This document shows positions 11,401-63,194 of a DNA stretch of 64,000 nt, one piece after another. This stretch comes from Luscinia megarhynchos. Its lineage: Eukaryota > Chordata > Aves > Passeriformes > Turdidae. The stretch lies in assembly GCA_034336665.1 (NCBI GenBank), contig CM067568.1, positions 38,854,770 through 38,918,769 on the forward strand. Reading direction: 5' to 3'. Position numbers and translations under genes: made by a program. Below the pieces are notes generated by a model. It saw only the letters and a list, made by a program, of their open reading frames with translations, did not search any database and was not told where the DNA came from. Each line of letters opens with the position of its first letter. The stretch's first letter is position 1.

Positions 11401-14400
11401 AGTATTTTGTTCCTTTTTAGAGCTTAGTAACTATTATTCTAGGCCCCTAGGCTGGCAGGTTATTCCTCTTATTCCTTGACATCAGCAGCCAAGCAGGGCT
11501 CAGTGTATGTGGCTGGAGGAAGCTAAGGTGACAAAGCCTAAGTGAGGGCTTGAGCAACCTGGCTGCTCACACTTTGCTTAATGCTGCTGACAAGGCTGCT
11601 AGTTCATACTTGCACACCGAGAGGTTGGGGGGTGATTCGCTGTGGTATACTGTGCAATAAATGCTGCTGTTTGCACATGGGAGAAGGCCTCTGGTAAGCT
11701 AATTGCAGTGGATACTGTCAGAAGCTCTTTCTGCAGAGAAAGGGAGAGGGGACTGGTTGCTTGAGGCTATTTTCCTTATTGCTCTGGGCTCCTCTTCTAG
11801 GATGTTATCAGAAATAACCACTCAACATTCGGGCAACCATCGGCAACCATGACTAGCAGAGTATGAAAATCTCAGTTCTCTGCTGTCTTGAGTCAGCTCT
11901 ATTCAGAAGACAGTGCTGCCTTCCTCCAGTGCTGGTGGCACTGTGAGTTAAATTCATAACATGTATGTGGAAGGCCCAGGAAAGGGCCTGAGGTCCCTTG
12001 GCAGTGAAGGTGATGCCTTCTAGTAGTAAGATTCTTTCACTTTGTCAGACATTTCTCTCATCAGATGAACTGCACATTTTTGCCTAAGCTTTGCTCTAAG
12101 TCTTTGGCAGTCTAAATACTGTTGTAAGAGCTTGCTGCTGCATGGGGAAGAGCATTGCAACCAGAGCAAAGGTGGTGCAATGTCATTTCTATAATCCTGA
12201 AAGTCTTCAGAATTGACTGTAGTAAGAACCAGAGGGATGTTTGTGAGATAATAGGTCTCAGCCAGTCAAAAACTTCACTGGAAGCTCCTTCCCCCTGAGG
12301 AGACATGCTCTGAGGAAATCATATTGCACACCCCACCACAGCTCCAAATGTGTCCTTCACATGGCTGAGCTCACCTGAGTATTCTCAAACTTAACAACCA
12401 ACCACAGGTGCTCGACTGACTGAAGGTAGGCTGAGTCTGGTGTTCTGCACTAAGATGGATGCCTCGGCCAGGGGATCAGCCAGCTGGGCTTGGGCACTGT
12501 GTGCTGCCTTTGTGGAGAGCTCTGATGAAGTCAGGTACTGGAGCTTTTCTATGTGACACAGCTGCCTTACACATGCTTGGGTGATTTTACTGCTTTCTTC
12601 CATTGCCTGTTTCCCTTTCTTATTTTCCCCCACTTTCATTTCTCTTCCAACTTGCCTCCATATTTTCTGGGATGGTGACTTGTGACTATCATTACAGAGA
12701 CTCCAAGGCAGCAATCAGATCATGGATTATGGGACTATAGCTTGTAACTCTAACCCCATCAATTCCCACTCCTGCTCACTAGCTTAAACATACCAAGGTA
12801 GGAGAATTGTACTAATCTACTTCTCTGAACACTCACAGGGTGGCACAGGCACCAAGCCAATGGCATTTCTGGGGTGACTGCAATGGCTGTAGAGTATCAA
12901 GAATCCTTCTGGTCTTTTCAGGTACTCAGCTGAGAGGAAAAACAAGACAGCCTCCAAGAAGAGAGTGGAGATTCCCTCCCCTAGACTCATGCCAGACAGA
13001 GATGTAGGGATTCATCTAGGTGCAGCAAAGCAAAACCTAGTGCTGGAGCAGATGGAGAGCTGGACTGTCAGTCATTTGTTAGGGAGAGGAGATGCAGACA
13101 TTTGGAGCCACTTCTCTGGCCTTATTTTTACAGTCTAGATTCTTGGCTGGAAGTGATACCAGGAACCCTTTAAAGAATTGGCTTTGATCACAGCCAAGGT
13201 GTATGGCCAACTTCAAGGAGGAAATTTAGAAACGTATTGCAAGAACAGAGTCATTGGGTTGGTGCCTTGTGGTATAAGAATGCCTGAAAATTGTAAAGCT
13301 CTGTGCTTGTTGATCTGTGAATCTTTGCATTTTCTCAGCTGTTGCTTGGGGTGGTATGATTTACTATGCACTGTCCTCTGCTTCACACTGACAGGCTTGT
13401 CTACTAAGTTATCCATGCTAGTCTTTGCTATTCAAAGCATGAACAACTGTGTGTATCATTTAGTGCCACAGCCAGCAGGACTAACAGGCAAAAGCAGAGT
13501 GAGTTGACTGGGAAAACAAACCTTTACCCTGCTAAGATTAGGGCATGTTTTACAGGGACCATGAGGCTGCTATGCTTTGATGGAAGTATGAGGAAGAGTC
13601 CCATGGGCAAGGAAAGACTAATGGTAAATGGAGTCATATCCAGCTGGCATCAGGTGGTGTGCCCCAAGGCTCAGTATTGGGAACAGTCCTGTTTAATGTC
13701 TTTGTGAATGCTCTGCATGAGGGGGTAGAGTTAACCCTTATTCAGTTCACAGACCAAACACCAAGTTGGGCAGGAGTATTGTTAGAAGGTTGGAAGGCTT
13801 CAGAGAGACTTGGATAGGCTGGATCCATGGGCTGAGGCCAGTGGTACAAGGTTTGACAAGGTCAGGTGCCAGGTCCTGCACTTGCATCACAACAACCCCA
13901 GGCAGTGCTACAGTCTGGGGACAGAATGGCTGGAAAGCTGCCCAGCAGAAAAGGACCTGAGTGTGCTGGTCAACAGCAGCTGAACATGAGCCAGTGTGTG
14001 CCCAGGTGACCAAGAAGGCCAGTGGTGTCCTGGGCTGTGTCAGAAATAGTGTGGCCAGCAGGATCAGGGCAGGGATTGTCTCCCTGTACTTGGCACTGGC
14101 AAGGCCACATCTCGAGACCTTTTTCAAATTTGGACAAGACATTGGTTGAGGTGCTGGAGCATGTCCAGAGAAGGGCAGTGGAGCTGGTGAAGGTTCTGAG
14201 CACAAGTCCTACCAGGAGCACCTGAGAGATCTGGGGTTGTTTGGCCTGGAGAAAAGGAGGCACAAGGGAAACCTTTTTGCTCTCTGCAACTACCTGAAAG
14301 AAGGTCATAGTGAGATGGGGGTCAGTCTTCTCTCCCGAGTAACAAGCAACAGGACAAGAGGAAACAACCTCAAGTTGCATCATGGGAGGTTTAGATTGGA

Positions 14401-17042
14401 TATTAGGAAAATTTCTTCACTGAAAAGGTTGTCAAGCATTGGAACAGGCTGCTTAGGGAAGTGTTAGTATCCCTGTAGGTATTTATAGGACATGTAGATG
14501 TGGATTTTAGGGACATGGTTTAGTGGTGGACTTGGCAGTGCTGGGTAAGTGGTTGGACTTGTTGATCTTAAGCCTCTTTTTCAGCCTCAACAATTCTGTG
14601 GTTGTTGCAAGGGGAAGACTCGGAGTCATCTGTGAGCTTCCAGAGCATGCAGAGTTGTAGAGTTGTGCAGATTTCCACTTTCCATTGAAGTACTGTACCA
14701 CTGGCTGTGTAGCAGTTTGTCTTCTATTGGGGCCCTCATCTGCTATGATTATAATTAGACAAATGTTGCAGTTAGTGGATTAAATTATGCGAATGGCATT
14801 GTGTACACCCTGTCTCTATTAATTAAGCTGTAGTGTGGTCCCAACAATCCTTCCCACTTTTTTCTGCCTCAGTTGCCAGAGCTCTAGCTGGGTTAGCTTT
14901 CTGTATCTCAGGACACTTGGATCAAATGCCTGTTTTACATGATAATGAGGCTCTTTGTGTGCTGCCTTTGTTGTAAACGCATCTGAAGCCATTCCAGTGT
15001 TGTGCCTTAAGATTTCATAGTAGTGTCAGTTGATCTAGCACATACATTATACTCACAAATATGCTGTGTAGTGTTTGTGCTCATTTGCTTTTGATCTTCA
15101 GCATCCATGCAAACCTTTTTGTATTGTTATTTTGCATTAAGAAAAAGAATCTTTGCTTATCTTCCATAGTTTGTTTAGGACAAGCATCCACCCTCAGTAG
15201 CTTACTGAATTCTGTTGGAAGCTGCACCATGGTTAGCCTCTAGTGAACCACTGCCAATGAAAAAATGCTGGAATTTTGTGTAGTAGGCACAATCAATGTG
15301 TACCCATTCTCTGCTTCCCAAACATCCCTACTCCATTTCTATGTTTACTTTGTGGCAAGCAGCCTTTTCCTGTCCCAAAGCCGTAGCCAGGCCATCTGTG
15401 TGCCCTTTTCCAGTACTGTGACTCAAAGCTGTGAGAGCAGCCTTCCTTTCCCAAGGTGGTGGAGTCTTGCAGACTGTCTGATCTAAATCTCTGCTCCTGT
15501 AGCTCCACAGCAGGTGACTGGTGCTGAGACCCCAGAGATGCTTGGGGAGCGAGTTCTGAGTTGAGTGCTTCCATGGTGCATTCTGGTGGAGTTTCCGAAG
15601 TCTAAATGCAGATTTCCCCTTATTCCTACCTGTGGCACTACTTCATGCACTCCACTACCCTTCCTGCTTGTTGAAGTTCCCTCCTTGCACTTCTTGGCTT
15701 TTGCTTCCAGACATCTCTTTGAAGCTTTCCTTATCTCACTCCTCTGCTTTGGGATATTGCTGCTGACTTCCATAAAACCTTTTCACCTACAGATTGTGTA
15801 AGAGCCTGCTCAAAATGAGACTGTTTCATATCTCTTGCTTCCATGCTGCCTGAATTTCTCTTGAGCTGCACAGGGGATGTGAACCTCTTTCCTGTGCACC
15901 TCTGATTTCTGCCTCAGATGTCAGTCTTGCCCTACAGTGAGTAAGCTCAGAGCCCAGGCTGCAGAAAACTCCACATTCACCCTTACAAGTCTGTGTGCTG
16001 TCTTCTGAATTGGTAACAGCTGGGCTGTCTCACTGTAAGCAGAATCAGAACTTGAGAGGTATCAGAATTCCACTAGGGGAAGAAGTCTCAAGCTTAATCC
16101 TAACACACCCCAGAGCTTGTCAAACTTCACCCAGGAAAGCTGAACTGGAATTGCTACAGTTTGGTTGTTCCATGAAGCTGAGGATAGGATGGTAATTGGG
16201 CAGGAGTCTCCATTTTACTTGCTTTTCCTCTGGGAAAAGCTCCCTCCATCTTAAGGTTTCCAGAAATTAGGCTAGTTCTTCTACAGGATTTATGTTGAAA
16301 AAAAAAATTTGTATGTTTGTCTCTTATTACATCTCTTTAAGATATGAGTAGTGAACTTTGAAGAAGGTACTGCTCTGTGGAATTATCTCAGCCATAAACC
16401 CAAGTTGAGGAAAGGGAAGAAACGGGACAGAGGATGGGCAGTGGGGGGGGATGAAAAAACTTGATGAGCAAGATAAGCAATGTGTCTGGGAGTTGAAGAG
16501 GCCTCAGACATGCTGGAGTAAGAGCACAGGGGAACTAGTGGTTGTGTTGAGCCTCCTGAGGATGTAAACAAAGCAGATTCTCTCTGGTGTTTGCACAGAC
16601 ACTGTGCTGCCTCATGGCATGAAGGAGTTCCCAGCACCTTCCCTTGCCCAGGAAACTGGCCCACTTCATGCTTTGAGGCTGAGCTTGGGTCACAATGAAG
16701 TGGTGAGCTGGCTGTGGGTCTGCTATCTCTGGTGGTATCAGCCCCACCATGAATTAGAAATGGTGTGAGGACTACAGCATGTAACTTAAACAGTTGGATG
16801 TTGCACTGCCCTGCTGCCCCAGTGTTCCTTGCTTGGGCAGTGGCTACAGAAGGAAGAGGGAGCCAGCAGCACTCTCTGAGGATGGCAATTCTTCTTTGTG
16901 GATTTCTGCACTAGCAGGGAGCTACAAACTACCCAGGGTCTGACCAGCCAGGATCCTAACCATATTGTTTTTCTCTGACTTGCAGAAAACGTTGCCAGAA
17001 GCCTACGCTAATCCCATAGTCCTTGAGGAATCACAGCTGTGA
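2409..17042 (+). CDS. FLVCR2: FLVCR2 (SLC49A2), major facilitator transporter, 3' part of gene (about residues from TM7 to the stop)
   Basis: Membrane transporter of the FLVCR/SLC49 family in the major facilitator superfamily. FLVCR2 is described as a plasma-membrane choline transporter of brain endothelium and was earlier proposed to carry heme. Exons: 2409-2476, 3215-3318, 9358-9468, 9893-9998, 10524-10635, 11033-11088, probable 11801-11860, and 16986-17042. All junctions have GT/AG and compatible phases. Visible family blocks are [79 protein letters not shown] and [10 protein letters not shown]. They cover the last half of TM7 through TM12 and the cytosolic tail. FLVCR2 is preferred over FLVCR1 because of the FIKADLRRQ block and the ERG28-TTLL5 neighbourhood. 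The first exons, encoding the N-terminal half, are upstream of base 1. The C-terminal tail differs from mammals as I recall it and is the least certain part. Confidence 0.93.
3215..3318 (+). CDS. FLVCR2: FLVCR2 exon b (TM8)
   Basis: Acceptor caccacag and donor gtaagt. It reads [18 protein letters not shown], then [16 protein letters not shown], with two bases of the next Lys codon. It covers TM8 and the conserved cytoplasmic WLDKTKTYK loop. Confidence 0.95.
3319..9357 (+). other. FLVCR2 intron, 6.0 kb
   Basis: No exon-like open frame flanked by good splice sites was recognised. It contains a weak CR1-like remnant near 5393-5450 and a run of 16 T ending at 8553. Confidence 0.6.
5393..5450 (-). 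mobile_element. Possible degraded CR1 tail
   Basis: The piece gaatcatagaatcagg followed by gagaagatcctta resembles the reverse CR1 terminus, but the match is short and degraded. Confidence 0.3.
9358..9468 (+). CDS. FLVCR2: FLVCR2 exon c (TM9 to TM10)
   Basis: Acceptor ttcttgcag and donor gtaagt. It encodes [19 protein letters not shown], then [17 protein letters not shown]. It follows a 6-kb intron (3319-9357). Confidence 0.95.
9893..9998 (+). CDS. FLVCR2: FLVCR2 exon d (TM10 to TM11, family signature)
   Basis: Acceptor cattacag and donor gtaggt. It encodes [20 protein letters not shown] then [15 protein letters not shown], the most recognisable FLVCR-family block. Confidence 0.97.
10023..10126. 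repeat. 52-bp tandem duplication beside a FLVCR2 exon
   Basis: Copies at 10023-10074 and 10075-10126 are nearly identical; one a/c difference was seen. Each contains TTGCCT and AGGCAA separated by a T-rich 6-base loop, so each can form a 6-bp stem. The duplication starts 24 bp after the end of exon d. Confidence 0.92.
10524..10635 (+). CDS. FLVCR2: FLVCR2 exon e (TM11 to TM12)
   Basis: Acceptor tctttgtag and donor gtaatt. It encodes [20 protein letters not shown] then [17 protein letters not shown], and ends with one base of the next Ala codon. Confidence 0.95.
11033..11088 (+). CDS. FLVCR2: FLVCR2 exon f (end of TM12, start of tail)
   Basis: Acceptor ctgttccag and donor gtgagt. It encodes [19 protein letters not shown], matching the membrane exit of the last helix and the basic start of the cytosolic tail; it ends in phase 0. 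Confidence 0.92.
11801..11860 (+). CDS. FLVCR2: Probable FLVCR2 tail exon, 60 bp, frame-preserving
   Basis: Preceded by a pyrimidine-rich tract ending cttctag and followed by gtatga. It is exactly 20 codons, open and in frame with both neighbouring exons ([20 protein letters not shown]). If the donor is skipped, the frame stops two codons later (AGA GTA TGA), so it could be an internal cassette or an alternative last exon. I recall no mammalian counterpart; the evidence is splice signals plus phase only. Confidence 0.5.
11861..16985 (+). other. FLVCR2 last intron, 5.1 kb
   Basis: It holds a ~1-kb CR1 fragment (13620-14605). The rest shows no coding signal I can support. Confidence 0.55.
13620..14605 (+). 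mobile_element. CR1 LINE fragment with end of reverse transcriptase
   Basis: It carries the reverse-transcriptase block readable as [20 protein letters not shown] near 13656. CR1 phrases follow, such as [15 protein letters not shown] antisense shadows and the sense segments around GTGGCCAGCAGG, CTGGAGAAAAGGAGGC and TTAGATTGGATATTAGGAA. It ends near the CR1 terminal aattctgtg. The frame is broken by indels and stops, so the element is dead. Confidence 0.88.
16986..17042 (+). CDS. FLVCR2: FLVCR2 terminal coding exon
   Basis: Acceptor gacttgcag. It is open in phase 0 for 18 codons ([18 protein letters not shown]) and then stops at TGA 17040-17042. The phase fits either exon f or the 60-bp exon upstream. 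The final four residues, ESQL, fit a class I PDZ-ligand pattern. Assignment rests on splice signals, the open frame and the poly(A) signals downstream. Confidence 0.75.
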   Translation, partial: KTLPEAYANPIVLEESQL

Positions 17043-17800
17043 AATGAAGGGGTGGCAAAGCTGGGAGATACAGCCCCCCTCATTCCCATCTTTTCTATGT
17101 GCACTATCCTCCTGTGACATGCACCCCATGGGAGGGGGCAGCCTCAGGACAGGAGCCCTGTGAACTGCTTGTGGAGTGTGAAAGAGCAAAACAAGAGGGG
17201 GGTTGCTTTCCTCAGTTTTATCTTTGCATCTTGCTGTTTTGGTGTTTGGGAGGAAAAGCTGGGAAAATCTGCTGTGTCCCCCCACTCTCACCATGTGTGC
17301 TTGGAAAAAGCACGTGCTGAGAGAAAAGCCACAGTACCAGGCTAACCCTGAGCATGATGGCGGCAGCTTTCATGTGGCTGTGACATGAAAGGCAGAAGCT
17401 GGACCACACTAACTCCATGAGCAACCCTGGAAGAGCTGGCTCTAGGGAAAAGGGATTGCTCTGCCTTGGTTCCCATTATGCTCTGTGTTGCACAGGTAGA
17501 GGCCTCAGTACATTACCAGCAAGTGCAAAGCAGTGCAGCAGCTACTGCCAGCTCTTATTTTATTATTTGGCTTTCCCAGATGAAGCACTCCTTATCTGGA
17601 TAAACTTCTGCTTAGAATTCACTGGGGTTGCCCTGATGTTCCTACATAATAGGAGAAATTAAGAGATACTTTTAGCTTGAGGCAAGGACTGGTTCTGCAG
17701 CCTAAATCTAGCTCATCACTACATTAGCAATAAAAGTGAGTCAAACTACAGTTTCCCTAGGTTGAGGACTCCGTCTTCCTCCTTAACAATAAAGTGCCTT
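17043..17800 (+). other. FLVCR2: FLVCR2 3' UTR
   Basis: Single-copy sequence after the TGA, ending near two AATAAA signals. The several short open frames here lack homology I recognise and overlap on both strands. Confidence 0.65.
17729..17793 (+). terminator. Two candidate FLVCR2 poly(A) signals
   Basis: AATAAA occurs at 17729-17734 and again at 17788-17793, the first such hexamers downstream of the stop at 17042 that I saw on this strand. Confidence 0.6.
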
Positions 17801-18306
17801 TTGCATGTTTCAACACTACATAAAAACTTTTGTTGTGTTATACTGAGAGAACCAGCCAAGGCTGTGTTGCTCTTCACAGCCACAGAGAGTGATATGATGG
17901 GAATTCAGCTTTGCACCAGTGTGGAAGCTTCCCCCTTCATAATAGAGAACAGGAGAAGGTGCCCACTTACCAGCATTTGTGTCTTATAGACACTGCCCAT
18001 CTATCTGCTGTTTATCTTCTAAACACAACCATAGATCTTTTTATCACTTCTCCATCCTTTCCAGCATCCCACCTCTACTGGAGACAGCAAGTGTCCTTAT
18101 ATGCCTTAAATCAAACAGTTACTGATGAATTATTTGAGGCAGGGGACAAAGCCTGTACTAAGGTGGAATTGTTAAAAATACTGCTCTCTGACAAACTATT
18201 TTTGATAAAACTTTTTTTTTGGTGAAATTTAAACTTTTTTTGGATACACTACATTTTGATACAGCCTGAGTTCAGTAAGTGCTTAGAGAACACTCTTAGG
18301 CACATG

Positions 18307-18392
18307 GTATGATTCTTAGGGGTCCTGTGCAGGGCCAGGAGTTGGACTGTGATCCTGATAAATTCCTTCCAATTCAGCATATTCTATGATTG
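18307..18392 (+). mobile_element. CR1 3' tail
   Basis: The piece gattcttaggggtcctgtgc, then the gttggactgtgatcc segment, and the end attctatgattg match a CR1 3' terminus in forward orientation. Confidence 0.75.
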
Positions 18393-18457
18393 AAGTCCTA
18401 TCTTTGATAGCCTGGGATTGAGGATGGGGGTTTAGAATGATATTCAATAGAAATTTC

Positions 18458-18523
18458 AATGTAAAATATAAACATTTGAAATGTAAAATATAAACATTTG
18501 AAATGTAAAATAAAAATTTGACA
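18458..18523. repeat. 22-bp A/T-rich tandem repeat, about 3 copies
   Basis: Copies of aatgtaaaatataaacattt plus two bases start at 18458, 18480 and 18502. The third copy is diverged. Confidence 0.9.
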
Positions 18524-19070
18524 CATTCACCTTAAATGGTTTAAAACAGTCTACGTGTAGCTCATTTAATAGCCTGAAATCTTGTGCAGAATGGAAAAAA
18601 ATCTTTCTGCCCAATGCTACTGCTGTTTTTTGTGCTGCTTTGTTCCCTCTTTCCTCTGCACGTGAATTGTCTTCCCAGCTAGGAGTTCCTGCTGGTTTTT
18701 TTCCCACATTTTGTGTGCTGCCCACTGCTTTGGGCATTATTTTCTCTAGATCTAAGGAACCTGCACCTGTTTTTCCATCTTCTGTAGTTATAATTCGCTA
18801 CACAGGAAGCTCAGTGCTTGTTCACAGATTCATAGCTTGAGTTTGCTGTCACCAGCATGCTACAGAAGAGAGGGCATCAACAACCCTCTTCAGGTGTGTT
18901 ACCTGAGCAGTCAGACTGGAACTTTGTGGCAAGGAGTCAGGGAAAGGTATGTTTGCTGTAAAGAGAGATGAGGTATTCTGCAACATACAGTGGAAGGTGC
19001 TGTTGGTTCTGATCTCCTACCCACTGCTGTGTAGCAGAAAGACAAACACAGCCCACTGCAGATTTTGTCA

Positions 19071-19076
19071 TTTATT
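19071..19076 (-). terminator. ERG28: ERG28 poly(A) signal
   Basis: TTTATT on the plus strand is AATAAA on the minus strand, about 430 bases past the ERG28 stop. Confidence 0.6.
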
Positions 19077-19504
19077 AGAAATGGCCCCTGGGGAACACAC
19101 ACATGCAAGTTACACAGTAGTGCCAGGGGTAGCACCCATTCTTCCTTTCTGGTCCGAAGTGTTCAGCAAATCCTGGATAGTTCTGCACCTTGTCCCCACA
19201 AGTACCCCAGGAGAGAAGTCCTTAGTGCTCCTTCATGCCAGGGGCTTTGCCTGCTACCCAGGGAGTCAGTCACCAACTGCCTCCCATAAGCTTTGACACA
19301 AACTCCTCTGGGACTTGGTCTTTGACATCAGTCAGTTGAAATGTTGCCTGGACAAGACAAAAACAACTTGGTAATGACAGTGATTGACAGAGTCCAACAT
19401 TGACCACCAGTGGGACTGATGTCCTGGAGAAGTTCAGCTGAGCTTTCGTGGAAGTCTGGCAGTGAAGGTAGAAGATGACATCGACTTACAAAAAGCCCTC
19501 AGCT

Positions 19505-19584
19505 TCAGTTTTTCTTCTTGTTTTGTGAAAGTGCTTCTACCTCCAGGTACTGCAGCCCAATCAGCATCCCCAAAATGGAGAAAC
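19505..19584 (-). CDS. ERG28: ERG28 exon 4 and stop
   Basis: Acceptor ctatcatag. It encodes [20 protein letters not shown] then QNKKKN and TGA at 19505-19507. Confidence 0.96.
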
Positions 19585-21493
19585 CTATGATAGAGATACA
19601 GGATGAGTTGTGTAGAAAAGGCTGGACAAGAGATGAGGTATCCCCTCCCACCATGCCCTCTGCCCATTGCTGCATGGGGAGTTTTTTTGAGGTGCCATAG
19701 CTCCAAGGAGTTTGCAGGGGGAGGATGCAGAGCTCTACTTACTTGCCACCATGAGGGGTGCCATAATTCCAATTGTCAAGGCTGCAGTGTGGTATATGAA
19801 GACCTCAGAGAGGAAGTGAGCGAGGGCCAAAAAGAAGGTAAAGAGCGTGATGTGATAGAGGCTGTTGAAGAGCAGAAAAAAGCAAGTTATCATTCTATAG
19901 GCTTGAATATAGCTGAGTGGAAAAAAGGCAAACCTGCATGCTGCCCCATCTGCTCTCACTGGCAGCACAGAGGACTTTGTCCCTTGCCTAGTGAGGTGCA
20001 AATTCTCCCTGAACAACAGCTGAGAGGAGAATGGGGCAGCGTGTTCAATGGTGCATTGAAAGTCACAGGCATTATCTGGTCTGAAGGAAGATGAAGAGGG
20101 GAGAGCATGAGTAGGGCACTAGTGAAATAAGAAGTATGTGCACACACAAAAAGGTGAGAATTGGATGAGCAGAAATCTAGGGTAACAGGACTTGGCTGAC
20201 TTCAGGCTGCATCACCCAATGTCTTCCCACCTGTGCTCTGCTACCCTCTATAGGCCACAGCTGTTGAAAAGGGAGCAGGTTCAAGAGATGCAAGATAAAA
20301 TTCCTCAAAGAAACAACTGATTCTTGGTAACTGCCATTGCCACCCCCTAAAAACATATGGTTTAGTCCTTGCACCTCCCTATCTCAGATAAGTCTAGGCA
20401 ATCCAAGCACATACTGCCAGGTGAACAGTGACTTCTGCTGCAGGCTGAGGGAAGCAGTGACAAAAGCATTTTAGCAACCTCCAATAAAGGCTTTGTCTAG
20501 CACAGACCTCAAGTCTGCTTGCTTGGAAACCCCTCTCAGAAACACTTCTGTTAGCTCATGGAGAGATGGTGTGTCTCCCACTCAGCATCAGGCTGCCCCT
20601 CAGGACTTGTTGTCAGCCCCAGGTAAGAGTGTAGGAAAGAAAGCAACCGGTTAAGACCACTGGGGCACCTAAAACTGTCCCAGTCTTTAGCTGAGCTGTC
20701 ACAGTAAAAGAATTATTGAGCATCAGTCACATCACAGCATTAGCAATTGCTTAAATAACAGAGCAGCAATGCCATTCAGAAAATGCTTTCCAAGCTGGAG
20801 CTCAGAAAATGGTGACAGTAAGAGGTTTCCAGATCTACCAGCTTCTGACTGAGCTAAGAACAGAAATCAAACGCGCAGGCTGTCCCCACAGAGGAAGAAG
20901 GGGGCAGCAGCTACCGCACGAATCCCACACTGCTACTTGAGCTTCTTCAGGGGAATGCTGTCAACACTATAGAAAGTTCAGGAACAGCTCTTGATTCCCC
21001 ACCTCCTCTGTGCCACCCCTAAGCTCAGGCTGTGTCTAGCAAGCAAACCGATGGATTTCTCGGGTGCTGCTTTACATACGTCCTGTTACGGATGTCGATT
21101 GCGCAGAGGCAGCGGATCACTGATGACAACAGCGTCCAGACGCCGAAGGTCCGAGCCTGGAGCCCGTTCACTGCGTAAAGAAGGAGGGAGCACATGGAGA
21201 CCCCGCACGGCCCTGCCTGCCACCCCCAGTGCCGCCGTGGAGGGGCACGCCGGGGCAGCAGGCAGCTCCCGGGCCCCAGAGGTGGGACCTCGAGGAGAGC
21301 CCAAGGCCCGCGGCAGGAAGGCGACCTCCAGGCGGCCAGGGCGGCCGGCGGGGCCCTTACCGAGGCCGGGGCTGGCGGTATACAGCTTCTCTGAGAGGAA
21401 GCCGTGATCGCGGAAGCTCTGTAGGGTATTCCCGGCGGCGATCACCGACACCATCACCAGCCAGCTGCGCAGCACGTTCAGGAACCGGCTCAT
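19505..21493 (-). CDS. ERG28: ERG28 (ergosterol biosynthetic protein 28 homolog), complete
   Basis: Small ER membrane scaffold that tethers the sterol C-4 demethylation enzymes in cholesterol synthesis. There are four coding exons on the minus strand: 21361-21493, 21080-21170, 19743-19861 and 19505-19584. They sum to 423 bases, giving 140 aa plus stop, the length of the vertebrate protein. The start [16 protein letters not shown] at 21493 matches the known N terminus. Also visible are [69 protein letters not shown] and a lysine-rich C terminus (NKKKN) that could act as an ER-retrieval-like basic tail. Hydrophobic stretches fit four membrane helices. It is head-to-head with TTLL5 and tail-to-tail with FLVCR2. 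Confidence 0.98.
19743..19861 (-). CDS. ERG28: ERG28 exon 3
   Basis: Acceptor cttcaacag and donor gtaagt. It encodes [20 protein letters not shown] then [19 protein letters not shown]. Confidence 0.97.
19862..21079 (-). other. ERG28 intron 2, 1.2 kb
   Basis: No further coding signal. Plus-strand open frames here are antisense to ERG28 and have no recognisable product. Confidence 0.7.
21080..21170 (-). CDS. ERG28: ERG28 exon 2
   Basis: The acceptor is tttacgcag and the donor is gtatgt. It encodes [20 protein letters not shown] then [10 protein letters not shown]. The intron before it is only 190 bp (21171-21360). Confidence 0.97.
21361..21493 (-). CDS. ERG28: ERG28 exon 1 (coding part)
   Basis: ATG at 21491-21493; 44 codons plus one base, ending before donor gtaagg (plus-strand 21355-21360). 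It lies inside the CpG island. Confidence 0.97.
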
Positions 21494-21627
21494 CCTCCCG
21501 GCCGACTCGAACCGCGCCCGGCAGGCCCAGGACGAGTCCCCGCTCGTTACCGGCGGCGCTCCCGCGGCGGCACCGGAGCCCCGCCCAGCGCTCCGATTGG
21601 CCGCCGCGCGCCGCTCCATGCGCGCGC

Positions 21628-21637
21628 CACGTGACGT
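21628..21637. promoter_or_regulatory. E-box fused to CRE half-site
   Basis: CACGTGACGT joins a palindromic E-box (CACGTG) with TGACGT. It is placed between two oppositely oriented CCAAT boxes in the bidirectional promoter; binding is inferred from the motif only. Confidence 0.5.
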
Positions 21638-21814
21638 ATGCCCGCCTCCCGCCAATCGCATCCCTCGCCGCGCGGGAGGCGGGCCCGCCCCGTCCCCGCC
21701 CGCCTCGCGGGAGTAGTCGGGAGCGCCGGCAGGGGGCGGAGTGGAACGCGCCTGCGCAGTGAGGCGGCGCGGCCCCCTGCGCGCCGGGGCGGGGCCGCCG
21801 CCAGTCGGTTGTTG

Positions 21815-63194
<41,380 letters not shown>

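Larger units (their letters stand above)
17801..19070. other. Convergent intergenic gap between FLVCR2 and ERG28
   Basis: This 1.3-kb stretch lies between the two facing poly(A) sites. It holds a CR1 tail and an A/T-rich 22-bp tandem repeat; no gene was seen. Confidence 0.6.

Noticed and set aside
13747..14383. Minus-strand open frames of 137-152 codons
   Set aside because: They are antisense readings of a dead CR1 element in forward orientation.
19603..20094. 163-codon plus-strand open frame
   Set aside because: It lies antisense to ERG28 exon 3 and intron sequence, with no recognisable domain.
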